This document shows, piece by piece, positions 6,581-13,510 of a DNA stretch of 14,149 nucleotides. Where the stretch lies: contig DATNIC010000145.1 in assembly GCA_035604635.1 (NCBI GenBank), positions 1-14,149 on the forward strand, read 5' to 3'. How positions within the stretch are numbered: the stretch's first letter is position 1; every line of letters begins with the position of its first letter. The notes beneath the pieces are model-generated. The model made no database searches. It saw only the letters and a program-made list of their open reading frames with translations, and was not told the origin of the DNA. This stretch comes from DATNIC01 sp035604635 (GTDB lineage: Bacteria > Vulcanimicrobiota > Vulcanimicrobiia > Vulcanimicrobiales > Vulcanimicrobiaceae). A program made the position numbers and the translations under genes.

Positions 6581-7102
6581 CTATTTCGAGCGCAGCTTGG
6601 CGCGTTTTTCCTGCATGAAGCGCAGCACGATGTCCGGCACGTACGCCGAGACGTCCCCACCCAGGAAGAACACTTCTTTAACCAGAGAGGAACTGACGAA
6701 CGAATAGTTCTGATCCGACATCAAAAACATCGTGTCCACGTCGGAGAGCGAGCGGTTCATGAGCGCCGTCGACATTTCGTTCTCGAAATCGGATACGACT
6801 CGCAGCCCTTTGATGATGACGTCGGCGTCGAGCGCTTTGACGAAGTCCGCGAGCAGGCCGCGGAAGTCGATGACGTCGACGTGGGCCAGTGCGCTGACGC
6901 ACTCTCGGATCATCGCCTTGCGTTCTTCGATCGTGAACATCGGCTCGCGCTTGGCGGGGTTGACTAAGACCGCGACGGTCACCCGGGGAAAGATTGCGGC
7001 GGCTCGCTGGATGACGTCAAGATGGCCAGACGTCGGCGGATCGAACGATCCCGGATAGATCGCGTGCGGCGTCGGTGCGATTTTGCCGTTATCCGTCGCC
7101 AT
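6581..7102 (-). CDS. coaD: Phosphopantetheine adenylyltransferase
   Basis: Transfers AMP from ATP to 4'-phosphopantetheine, giving dephospho-CoA in the fourth step of cytoplasmic CoA synthesis. Visible motifs are AIYPGSFDPPTSGH (residues 14-27) with the nucleotidyltransferase T/HxGH signature, KGLR (98-101), and FVSSSLVKEVFFLGGDVSAYVP (about 135-156) that lines the ATP site. 173 residues, about ten longer than typical because of a polar N-terminal lead (MATDNGKIAPTP); no closer start codon exists, and GAGGGT precedes the ATG. It overlaps the end of rsmD by 14 bases. The rsmD-coaD pair is widely conserved in Gram-positive-type genomes, which supports both calls. Confidence 0.96.
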   Translation of the reverse strand: MATDNGKIAPTPHAIYPGSFDPPTSGHLDVIQRAAAIFPRVTVAVLVNPAKREPMFTIEERKAMIRECVSALAHVDVIDFRGLLADFVKALDADVIIKGLRVVSDFENEMSTALMNRSLSDVDTMFLMSDQNYSFVSSSLVKEVFFLGGDVSAYVPDIVLRFMQEKRAKLRSK

Positions 7103-7640
7103 CGACCCTCAGGAACGAGAGCGCGACGTCACCGTAGCGCTCGGTGCGGGTGACGGCAAAGCCCGTGAGCTCGGGTGCAGCAGCACGCCCCGAGTGTTCG
7201 AAAACGATCGTCGTCCGCTCGTCGACGAGCCCGGCTGCCGCCAGACCATGCAAGACGGTATCGGGGACGCCCATTGCGTACGGCGGATCGGCGAAGACGA
7301 CGTCGTAGCGGCCCGTAAGCGTTCGTACGGCACGCTCTGCCGGAAGGACGATAATGCGCGTGCGCTGCGCGAGGTCGAACGAGCGCGCAGCTCGTTCGAT
7401 CGAAGCCGCGGTTTGCCGGTTCGCCTCAACGAACGTCACCGCCGCCGCCCCGCGCGAGAGCGCTTCAAAGCCGAGCGCTCCGGTCCCGGCAAAAAGATCG
7501 AGGATGCGCGCGTCGAGGATCTGGTCGCCGAGGATCGAGAAGAGCGCCTCCCGCACGCGACCAGGGGTCGGCCGGACTGCACGTCCACGAGGAGCATGGA
7601 CGCGCCTGCTGCGCAGGCTGCCGCCGGTCACTCGCATCAT
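7089..7640 (-). CDS. rsmD: 16S rRNA guanine(966)-N2 methyltransferase
   Basis: 183 residues, the usual size. RsmD methylates G966 of 16S rRNA in the small ribosomal subunit using S-adenosylmethionine. The N-terminal MRVTGGSLRSRRVHAP and RPTPGRVREALFSIL are strongly typical of the family. The SAM-binding loop DLFAGTGALGFEALSRGA (about 48-65) and the catalytic DPPY (118-121) are intact. The start ATG overlaps the stop of the upstream HAD gene (ATGA, 4 bases), and the end overlaps coaD by 14 bases, so translation is probably coupled on both sides. A second ATG one codon later is an equally possible start. Confidence 0.95.
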   Translation of the reverse strand: MMRVTGGSLRSRRVHAPRGRAVRPTPGRVREALFSILGDQILDARILDLFAGTGALGFEALSRGAAAVTFVEANRQTAASIERAARSFDLAQRTRIIVLPAERAVRTLTGRYDVVFADPPYAMGVPDTVLHGLAAAGLVDERTTIVFEHSGRAAAPELTGFAVTRTERYGDVALSFLRVDGDG

Positions 7641-8347
7641 GCGCGTTTCTCCACCGCTCGATTGGGACCTGGGAATCGGTTAATGAGCTCGCGCAAATCG
7701 GTGATGCGCATCGTTGGAGGCGGCTGGTTCTGTGGATAAGTCAGCTCGCCGTGGTCGATCCAAATTGTGCGCAATCCGGCGGCGAGCGCGCCGCCGATAT
7801 CCGCAACCGGGTTATCGCCGACGTACCAAATCGAATCGGGTGAGATGGCAAGCGTCTCGACGAGGCGCTCGAACGCGCGCGGACTGGGCTTCGCCGCGCC
7901 GATCAGATCGCTCACCAGGATCGGTCCCGGGAACCCGATCGTCGCGATCTTCTTCTCCTGCAGCGGGCTCCAGCCGTTGGTCAAGATCGCGTGCGGGAAT
8001 CCGACGCGCTCGAGGTGCGCCAGGACCTCGCCCACCCCGGGGAGCGGCTGGACGTGCGTGCCGACCAATTCATAGCAGATCTCGCGATAGCGATTCGAGT
8101 CATCCCGGTCGGTCACGTGGACGTCGTGAAGCGACGCGACGAATCGCTTTACCACATTGCCGAGCGTGATCGTACCGGCTCGGAAATCGGCCAATAGGGT
8201 GTCGATCTGCGCCTTGTGCGCAACGTCTTCCGGCGGGATCGGTTCTCCCAGCTCTTCGGCAAGCTTGTAAAAGGCTTCTCGCTCGAGCGCATGATCGACG
8301 GCGAGCGTATGGTCGAAATCGAAGCCGAAGGCTATTCCGTCGGCCAT
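7637..8347 (-). CDS. HAD-superfamily hydrolase (subfamily IA type)
   Basis: 236 residues with all four HAD motifs: FDFDHTLA with nucleophile Asp10 and general acid Asp12, ILTNG with Thr123, Lys153 in AAKPSPRAF, and GDNPVADIGGA with Asp178 and Asp183. The helical cap lies between motifs I and II (about 20-95). It should be a cytoplasmic, Mg-dependent small-molecule phosphatase; the sequence does not name the substrate. Close membership with hisF and hisIE raises histidinol-phosphate as one option, and YjjG-like nucleotidase or phosphoglycolate phosphatase are others, all unproven. The start overlaps the recG stop by 1 base (TAATG on the coding strand) with no separate ribosome site, so it probably depends on recG translation. 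The gene interrupts the recG-rsmD order seen in many Firmicutes. Confidence 0.88.
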   Translation of the reverse strand: MADGIAFGFDFDHTLAVDHALEREAFYKLAEELGEPIPPEDVAHKAQIDTLLADFRAGTITLGNVVKRFVASLHDVHVTDRDDSNRYREICYELVGTHVQPLPGVGEVLAHLERVGFPHAILTNGWSPLQEKKIATIGFPGPILVSDLIGAAKPSPRAFERLVETLAISPDSIWYVGDNPVADIGGALAAGLRTIWIDHGELTYPQNQPPPTMRITDLRELINRFPGPNRAVEKRA

Positions 8348-10347
8348 TATGACGAGACGAGCATGGCGCGCGCGACGGCAACGGAATCGACCAGCGTCCG
8401 CAACCCGCGGTGTGGTTCGTTCGTAAACGCGGGGTCGGACGCAACGATCGCGTCAGCTTCCGCTTTGGCTTTCATGTACAATTCGAAATCCTGCACGATG
8501 TTACCAATCGTACCGTTGCTCACGCCGGCCTGGGCGGTCCCGGCGAATTCGCCTTCGCGACGAAGGCGCAAATCTTCTTCCGCAATCGCAAAGCCGTCGG
8601 TCGTCTCGGAGAGGATTTGGAGCCGTTCCACGTCGGCGGCGCCGTCCGGCGCAACTAAGATACAGAAGGATCGAGCGACGCCCCGTCCGACGCGGCCGCG
8701 GAGCTGGTGCAACTGCGCGAGCCCGTACCGGTGCGCATCCAAGATGACCATCACGCTGGCGTTGGGGACGTCGACGCCGACCTCGACGACCGTCGTCGAG
8801 ATCAGCACTTGCGTCCGGCCCTGCGCAAAGTCCCGCATGACGCGGTCTTTGTCGCGGCCGGCCATTCGCCCGTGCAGTACCTCGACGCGCAGACCCGCGA
8901 ACTCGTCGCGCCGGAGACGCTCCGCTTCTGCCAAAGCGCTCGTGAGCGCGCCGTCTTCGCTCTCGTCGATCGCAGGAGCTACGACGTATGCCTGCTGCCC
9001 GCGCTCGACGCTCAAACGAACGAACTCGTAGACGTCGGCCTTGCGGCTCGCGCGGACAACGAACGTCTCGACTGGGGTGCGGCCCGGCGGCAGCTCATCG
9101 ATGATCGAGAGATCGAGATCCGCGTAACGGGTCTGCGCCAGTGTCCGTGGAATCGGCGTCGCGGTCATGTAGAGCGTGTGCGGCTCGCGGCTCTTACTGC
9201 GCAGCGCGGCGCGCTGCGCGACCCCGAAGCGGTGCTGCTCGTCAATAACAACCAAGCCCAGACGCGCAAACTCGACGCTTTCCGTCAGCAGCGCGTGGGT
9301 TCCAACGGCGAGCGCCGCCTCGCCGCTGCGCAGGCGATCGGCGGCGTTGCGACGGGCTCCACCGGACTGACTGCCCAGCAAGACCTCGACGGCGATCCCG
9401 TGCTGCAGCAAGAGCGGGGCTAGCTTGTGCGCGTGCTGGGTCGCGAGGATTTCGGTTGGCGCCATCAGGGCGCTCTGCATCCCGCCGCGAGCGGCCATGA
9501 CGATTGCGGCCGCAGCGACCAGCGTCTTGCCGCTACCGACGTCCCCTTGCAACAGCCGGTTCATGGCGCTCGCTCGCACCATGTCGCTGCGAATCTCTTC
9601 GATGACACGCCGCTGCGCCGCCGTCAACGGGAACGGCAGGCCGGCCTCGAATTCAGCGAACGCTCTTGCGCCGGCCGGGAGCTGCGGCGCACCGCCGCGC
9701 GCTTCGCGTTCTGCTCGCTTGAGCGCCGCGGCGAGGGCAATCGCGAAGAACTCTTCGAAGACCAAGCGCCGTCGCGCGGCCGCGAGTCGCTCGAGATCGG
9801 TCGGTGCGTGGATTTCATGCCAGGACTGCTCGAGCGGCGGAAAACGAAACTTTCGGACGATCGCCGGCGGGAGAACGTCGGGACGCTCGGCGACCAGGGC
9901 GCGCAGATTCTTCGCAATGAGCGAACGCAACACGCGCGAGCTGATCTCAGCGCTCGCCGGATAGACCGGGACGATCTCTCCGCGATATCCGTCATCCCCC
10001 AGGACGCGATGCGCCACCACGTTGAGCTCCGGGAACAGTTTTCCGCGGTTCAGACGGCCGCTCACGAAGAGGTGCTGGCCGGGGCGAAACATGCCGAAGA
10101 GATGGCGCCGGCCGAACCATTTCGCCAGCAGCGTGCCGCTCTTGTCTGTGATCTGCGCGGTCACCAGGGGAAGCCGCGCGCGCCTCTCGCTGACGTTCGT
10201 GATCTCGCCGACCGCAATCACCTCGGAGCCGTCGGGCTGCAACGTACCGATCGGCGCCGGCGTGCGCCAGTCCTTATAGTCTCGCGGCAAGTGGCCGAGC
10301 AGCTCCCCCGGGCTCGTAATCCCCAGATCGACGAGCTTCCTCGCCAT
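8347..10347 (-). CDS. recG: ATP-dependent DNA helicase RecG
   Basis: 666 residues from the ATG at 10347. RecG remodels stalled replication forks and branched DNA. In order: a wedge/OB domain (about 40-150), then a superfamily 2 helicase core with LLQGDVGSGKT (266-275), APTEILATQH (about 296-305), DEQH (369-372), TATPIPRT (395-402), STTVVEVGVDVP (about 517-528) and QLRGRVGRG (548-556). The C-terminal coupling motif reads GEFAGTAQAG where most RecG proteins have GTRQ followed by S/T-G: the Gln is kept and the Arg before it is not. The start is doubtful. In-frame codons upstream encode LTDLAGVGPE, which matches the conserved RecG N-terminal helix, yet offer no ATG, GTG or TTG; CTG codons at 10377 and 10368 are possible starts. 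The ATG itself has TAGGA six bases upstream. It lies 35 bases after hisIE. Confidence 0.95.
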   Translation of the reverse strand: MARKLVDLGITSPGELLGHLPRDYKDWRTPAPIGTLQPDGSEVIAVGEITNVSERRARLPLVTAQITDKSGTLLAKWFGRRHLFGMFRPGQHLFVSGRLNRGKLFPELNVVAHRVLGDDGYRGEIVPVYPASAEISSRVLRSLIAKNLRALVAERPDVLPPAIVRKFRFPPLEQSWHEIHAPTDLERLAAARRRLVFEEFFAIALAAALKRAEREARGGAPQLPAGARAFAEFEAGLPFPLTAAQRRVIEEIRSDMVRASAMNRLLQGDVGSGKTLVAAAAIVMAARGGMQSALMAPTEILATQHAHKLAPLLLQHGIAVEVLLGSQSGGARRNAADRLRSGEAALAVGTHALLTESVEFARLGLVVIDEQHRFGVAQRAALRSKSREPHTLYMTATPIPRTLAQTRYADLDLSIIDELPPGRTPVETFVVRASRKADVYEFVRLSVERGQQAYVVAPAIDESEDGALTSALAEAERLRRDEFAGLRVEVLHGRMAGRDKDRVMRDFAQGRTQVLISTTVVEVGVDVPNASVMVILDAHRYGLAQLHQLRGRVGRGVARSFCILVAPDGAADVERLQILSETTDGFAIAEEDLRLRREGEFAGTAQAGVSNGTIGNIVQDFELYMKAKAEADAIVASDPAFTNEPHRGLRTLVDSVAVARAMLVSS

Positions 10348-10382
10348 CTCCGGTCCTACGCCGGCCAGGTCGGTCAGGTTTT

Positions 10383-11036
10383 TTAGCGCGCTGCGCGTCG
10401 AAGTAATTCTCGACCCACCTCGTCGACATTGACGTTTCGCTGCGCGAGCATCACCAGGGTATGAAAAATCAGGTCGGCGGCTTCCCAGATCAGCTCTCCG
10501 CGGTCGTCGTTTTTGGCGGCGATCACAACCTCTGTCGCTTCCTCGCCGATCTTTTTTGCGATCCCGTCCACGCCGCGCGCCAGCATCTTGGCGACGTAAC
10601 TCGTCTCCGGAGACGCACCTCGCCGCTCCTCGATGACCGCGACGAGATGACGAATCGCCCGTTCGAAATCGGGCGGAGACGGCGCTTCGATCGAGGCGAC
10701 GATCGAAGCGTCATCCGCAGTCCACAGATTTCTGTAGAAGCACGATGTGTTGCCCGTGTGACAGGCCGGGCCGTCGGGGATCACGCGATAGACGAGCGCG
10801 TCGCCGTCGCAATCAACGTCGATGGATATGACGCGCTGCGTATTCCCCGACGTCCCGCCTTTGTGCCATAGTGTTTTTCGCGAACGGCTCCAAAGATGGG
10901 TTGCTCCGGTGCGCATCGTCGCTTCGACGGCGTCTCGGTTTGCATATGCGAGTGTGAGGACGCTGTTGTCGCGCGCATCGACGATCGTTACGGCAACCAG
11001 CCCTTCGTCGTCCCACGCCAGCTCGTCGAGCGTCAT
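10383..11036 (-). CDS. hisIE: Bifunctional phosphoribosyl-AMP cyclohydrolase / phosphoribosyl-ATP pyrophosphatase
   Basis: 217 residues joining steps 2 and 3 of histidine synthesis. The N-terminal HisI (cyclohydrolase) part shows LWSRSRKTLWHKGGTSGN (about 48-65), DCDGDALVY (75-83) and PACHTGNTSCF (90-100); Cys76, Cys92 and Cys99 are the expected zinc ligands. The C-terminal HisE (pyrophosphatase) part begins near residue 122 and shows SYVAKMLARGVDGIAKKIGEEATEVV (about 146-171) and WEAADLIFHTLVML, including the acidic metal-binding helix. Both halves look complete. The start overlaps the hisF stop in an ATGA, so the pair is probably coupled. No other his gene lies in the window. Confidence 0.96.
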   Translation of the reverse strand: MTLDELAWDDEGLVAVTIVDARDNSVLTLAYANRDAVEATMRTGATHLWSRSRKTLWHKGGTSGNTQRVISIDVDCDGDALVYRVIPDGPACHTGNTSCFYRNLWTADDASIVASIEAPSPPDFERAIRHLVAVIEERRGASPETSYVAKMLARGVDGIAKKIGEEATEVVIAAKNDDRGELIWEAADLIFHTLVMLAQRNVNVDEVGRELLRRAAR

Positions 11037-11821
11037 TTTGCAAGAACGGCTTTAGGACGAATCGCGATGCCGTGCCGGGTGAGCTCGTTCTTCAGCCGTT
11101 CGATTGGGATCTCACCGTAGTGAAAGAGTGAAGCGGCAAGCGCTGCATCGGCCTCGGCCTCTTCGAAGACCTCGACGAAATGCTCGATCGAACCGGCACC
11201 GCCCGACGCAATGACGGGAAGCTTCGTTGCGCGGCGGATCGCCCGCGTAAGCGCGATGTCGAAACCGGTCTTCGTCCCGTCGGCGTCGATGCTCGTCACG
11301 AGCAGCTCGCCCGCGCCCAGACGCTCCGCCTCGACGGCCCACGCGATCGCGTCCTTTCCCGTCGGCGTCCGACCGCCGTCGATGACGACTTCGAAGCCCT
11401 GCTCGGTCCGGCGCGCGTCGATCGCAACGACGACGCACTGCCGGCCGAAGATCGCAGAGGACTCCGCGACGATCTGCGGATCGCGCAACGCGGCACTGTT
11501 GATCGAGACTTTGTCGCAACCGGCGCGCAGGAGTTGGCGGACGTCATCGACACAACGAACGCCTCCGCCGACGGCAAATGGGATCGTCAACTCGGCCGCA
11601 ACCGCCCGAACGACGTCGAGCGTCGCCTTGCGGCCTTCGACCGTCGCCGTGATGTCGAGAAAAACGAGCTCGTCGGCGCCGGCCGCCTCATAGGTGCGCG
11701 CGAGCGCGACGGGATCTCCGGCATCGGCGAGATCGACGAAGCGAATCCCTTTCACGACGCGGCCGTCTTTGATATCCAGACACGGAATGATGCGGCGAGC
11801 CAACACGCTGTTTTCGTTCAC
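11033..11821 (-). CDS. hisF: Imidazole glycerol phosphate synthase cyclase subunit
   Basis: 262 residues from the GTG at 11821. HisF works with the glutaminase HisH to turn PRFAR and ammonia into imidazole glycerol phosphate and AICAR. It is a complete (beta/alpha)8 barrel: RIIPCLDIKDGRVVKG with catalytic Asp16 (Asp11 of the classical enzyme), VGGGVR (84-89), VVAIDARR with catalytic Asp135 (Asp130), LVTSIDADGTKTGFD, and the phosphate loop ASGGAG (205-210). The start overlaps the stop of the upstream phosphatase as GTGA (4 bases); a further GTG at 11806, directly before LARRIIP, is an alternative that would give the more usual length. The reading frame continues upstream of 11821, but that part is phosphatase sequence in another frame. 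hisH is not in the window. Confidence 0.95.
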   Translation of the reverse strand: MNENSVLARRIIPCLDIKDGRVVKGIRFVDLADAGDPVALARTYEAAGADELVFLDITATVEGRKATLDVVRAVAAELTIPFAVGGGVRCVDDVRQLLRAGCDKVSINSAALRDPQIVAESSAIFGRQCVVVAIDARRTEQGFEVVIDGGRTPTGKDAIAWAVEAERLGAGELLVTSIDADGTKTGFDIALTRAIRRATKLPVIASGGAGSIEHFVEVFEEAEADAALAASLFHYGEIPIERLKNELTRHGIAIRPKAVLAK

Positions 11822-13209
11822 CCGATCCGCACGGAAGCCTGCGCGGCAGCGAAAGCGATCGCTAAGAGCGCAAGGTCGTCGGTGACCCGGCCGCCGCCGC
11901 GCGCGGTCACCGCATCGACCAAGTGGTCGCACAATGCTTGCGGCGTTTCGGGGGCCGAGGCAATCAGCGCAAGCGCGCTGTCATCGCCTAATAGTTCGCC
12001 GCTTTGATCGCGCGCTTCGGTGAAGCCATCCGTCGTCAAGACGAGCACATCGTCGGGTTCCAACCCGATCTCGCGACGCTCGAAGCGCGCGTTCCGCTCG
12101 ACGCCGACGATCGGTCCGCTCGGTTCGAGTATCTCGACCGCTCCGGCACGCCGCAAGAACGCACCGCCGTGACCCGCGCTCGCGTACGAGAGCTGCCCCG
12201 TCCGCGTGTGGAACAGGCCGAGAAACACGTCGACGAAGAGTTGCGGGTCGTCGATGGTCCGCATGAAAAGCTCGTTGAAGCGCTCGAGGATCGCGGCCGG
12301 ATCGTCGAGATCCGCGGCGAGCGTTCGAATCGCGTACTTGACGAAGGCCGTGTTCACCGCCGCCTCGAGTCCCTTACCGCTCACATCCGCGATCAGGACG
12401 AATCCGCGCTCTTCGTCGACGCGCCATATGTCGATCAGATCGCCGCCGACCTGCGCTTCGGCCGTTGCCGAGAGATACGACGTCCCGATCATCATTTGCG
12501 GCAAAGGGTCCCAACCGACCCGCAAGGCATCTTCGAACGTTTCGACGATCGAATGCTCGCGTTCGAAGCGTTCACGAGCCATCGAGGTGCGGACCGTCAA
12601 GAAGATTCCCGCAAGCGCGAAGATCATCACGAAGGCGACCGAGTACTCGACCGTCTGATCGATCTTCACGCTCAGCTCGGCCTGTACGTCTTTCATGCGC
12701 GCCTGCGTCATCGCCCGCAGATTGAGGGTCTGCGTCTCAAACCGGTCGACGAGAATCTTGCCGTAGGCCTCCAGCTGGTCGAGGTTCGCACCCGGAGCGC
12801 CGGAACGCAGCGGAAGCGCGACGTCCTGCTCCCAGGCGCGGTGCGTTTGGACGATCTCAGCCGTAAGCACCGAGGCCTGCGGCAGGCCGGCGCCGCGAAG
12901 CTCGGCGTCCAGAGACGCAATCAAGGGCGAAAACTGGTCGTCCATGTTGGCGTAGGGGTCTCCACCCGACTTCCGCGTCGCCAAGGCCTCGCGCAGCGAG
13001 GCTTCTTCATTTAATTGCGCGCGCAGCAGATCGTCCAGACGCTGCTGGGCGACTGTAATCGCGACCTGTGCATTCGCCGCCTCGTCGAGATGCCGTTTGG
13101 CAACGAGCGAGCTCAAGAGTGCGACGGCCAGAACGGTGAGAATCAAGCCGCCGACGATGAGCGCGCCTAAACGGTTCGACTCGGACCGGCTGCTGGTACG
13201 TTCGGACAT
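11818..13209 (-). CDS. Membrane-bound SpoIIE/PP2C-type serine phosphatase with extracytoplasmic sensor domain
   Basis: 463 residues. Two membrane helices (about 13-36 and 188-206) enclose an extracytoplasmic domain of about 150 mostly helical residues. Its first part (LNEEASLREALATRKSGGDPYA) resembles CHASE3-type sensor helices. There is no HAMP domain; a short linker leads to a SpoIIE/RsbU-type phosphatase domain (about 245-455). Its metal-binding acids are visible: VGGDLID (Asp257), ADVSGKG (Asp275), TTDGFTEA (Asp394) and TDDLALLAI (Asp444/445), so it should be active. Such proteins usually dephosphorylate an anti-sigma factor antagonist in partner-switching pathways, but no STAS or anti-sigma gene is nearby. 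It begins only 16 bases after tRNA-Cys with no ribosome site (a pyrimidine-rich TCATCTTCTCAA precedes the ATG), and overlaps hisF by 4 bases. Confidence 0.92.
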   Translation of the reverse strand: MSERTSSRSESNRLGALIVGGLILTVLAVALLSSLVAKRHLDEAANAQVAITVAQQRLDDLLRAQLNEEASLREALATRKSGGDPYANMDDQFSPLIASLDAELRGAGLPQASVLTAEIVQTHRAWEQDVALPLRSGAPGANLDQLEAYGKILVDRFETQTLNLRAMTQARMKDVQAELSVKIDQTVEYSVAFVMIFALAGIFLTVRTSMARERFEREHSIVETFEDALRVGWDPLPQMMIGTSYLSATAEAQVGGDLIDIWRVDEERGFVLIADVSGKGLEAAVNTAFVKYAIRTLAADLDDPAAILERFNELFMRTIDDPQLFVDVFLGLFHTRTGQLSYASAGHGGAFLRRAGAVEILEPSGPIVGVERNARFERREIGLEPDDVLVLTTDGFTEARDQSGELLGDDSALALIASAPETPQALCDHLVDAVTARGGGRVTDDLALLAIAFAAAQASVRIG

Positions 13210-13225
13210 TTGAGAAGATGAAACG

Positions 13226-13297
13226 AGGCGACGCCCAGATTCGAACTGGGGAATCGGGCTTTTGCAGAGCCCTGCCTTACCACTTGGCTACGTCGCC
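13226..13297 (-). tRNA. tRNA-Cys (anticodon GCA)
   Basis: The reverse complement folds as a full cloverleaf: acceptor GGCGACG/CGTCGCC, a D-arm with GCC/GGC around AAGTGGTAA, anticodon stem GGGCT/AGCCC around CTGCAAA, and T-arm CCCAG/CTGGG around TTCGAAT. The discriminator base at 13226 is U, the hallmark recognised by cysteinyl-tRNA synthetase. The 3' CCA is not encoded and must be added enzymatically. It lies 16 bases before the phosphatase start and 6 bases after the tRNA-Gly CCA. Confidence 0.96.
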
Positions 13298-13303
13298 GGT
13301 TTT

Positions 13304-13377
13304 TGGAGCGGGTGGCGGGAATCGAACCCGCGCGTCGACCTTGGGAAGGTCACAGGCTACCATTACATCACACCCGC
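13304..13377 (-). tRNA. tRNA-Gly (anticodon CCC), CCA encoded
   Basis: The reverse complement has acceptor GCGGGTG/CACCCGC, anticodon stem TGACC/GGTCG around TTCCCAA (anticodon CCC), T-arm GCGGG/CCCGC around TTCGATT, discriminator U at 13307 and an encoded CCA at 13306-13304. The glycine identity elements (G1-C72, C2-G71, C35, C36, U73) are all present. The D-stem ATGT/GCCT contains a U-C mismatch at positions 11-24 and one wobble pair, weaker than usual. It is the first gene of the minus-strand unit. Confidence 0.95.
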
Positions 13378-13510
13378 CGGGTGCGAGCGAGCGGCTTCGG
13401 TGGTCAAAAACAACCGTCCTGTGCCGCAGCCTCGCGGCTAACCTTCCTCTAAGGACATCTCGAACGCTCGCAACGTTTCCGGAAGTGGATAAAGGGGGTA
13501 GAAGAGTGGC
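13378..13510. other. Divergent spacer between tRNA-Gly and the M48 peptidase gene
   Basis: These 133 bases are the largest gap in the window. They must contain the promoter for the peptidase (+), and by layout the promoter for the tRNA-headed unit (-). I see a small inverted repeat GCCGC-6-GCGGC at 13423-13438 without a T-run, and a GAAGAG ribosome-site candidate at 13501-13506. I could not find a -35/-10 pair convincing enough to call in either direction, and no reading frame of interest is present. Confidence 0.4.

Noticed and set aside
9427..10386. A 319-codon plus-strand open frame opposite recG
   Set aside because: Low-complexity, Arg-rich translation without domains. The opposite strand carries all RecG motifs.
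611..11862. Four GCGATCGC octamers (611-618, 1445-1452, 11343-11350, 11855-11862), like the cyanobacterial HIP1 repeat
   Set aside because: More than base composition alone predicts (about 0.5), but the genome favours GATCG-containing codon pairs generally, and all four are in coding sequence. Four copies are too few to call a repeat system.
12004..13014. A 336-codon plus-strand open frame opposite the SpoIIE-type phosphatase
   Set aside because: Antisense shadow of a well-supported gene, with no motif and no ribosome site recognised.
13402..13407. TTGACC on the minus strand upstream of tRNA-Gly, considered as a -35 element
   Set aside because: It lies only about 25 bases from the tRNA 5' end, which leaves no proper -10 position before the mature tRNA.
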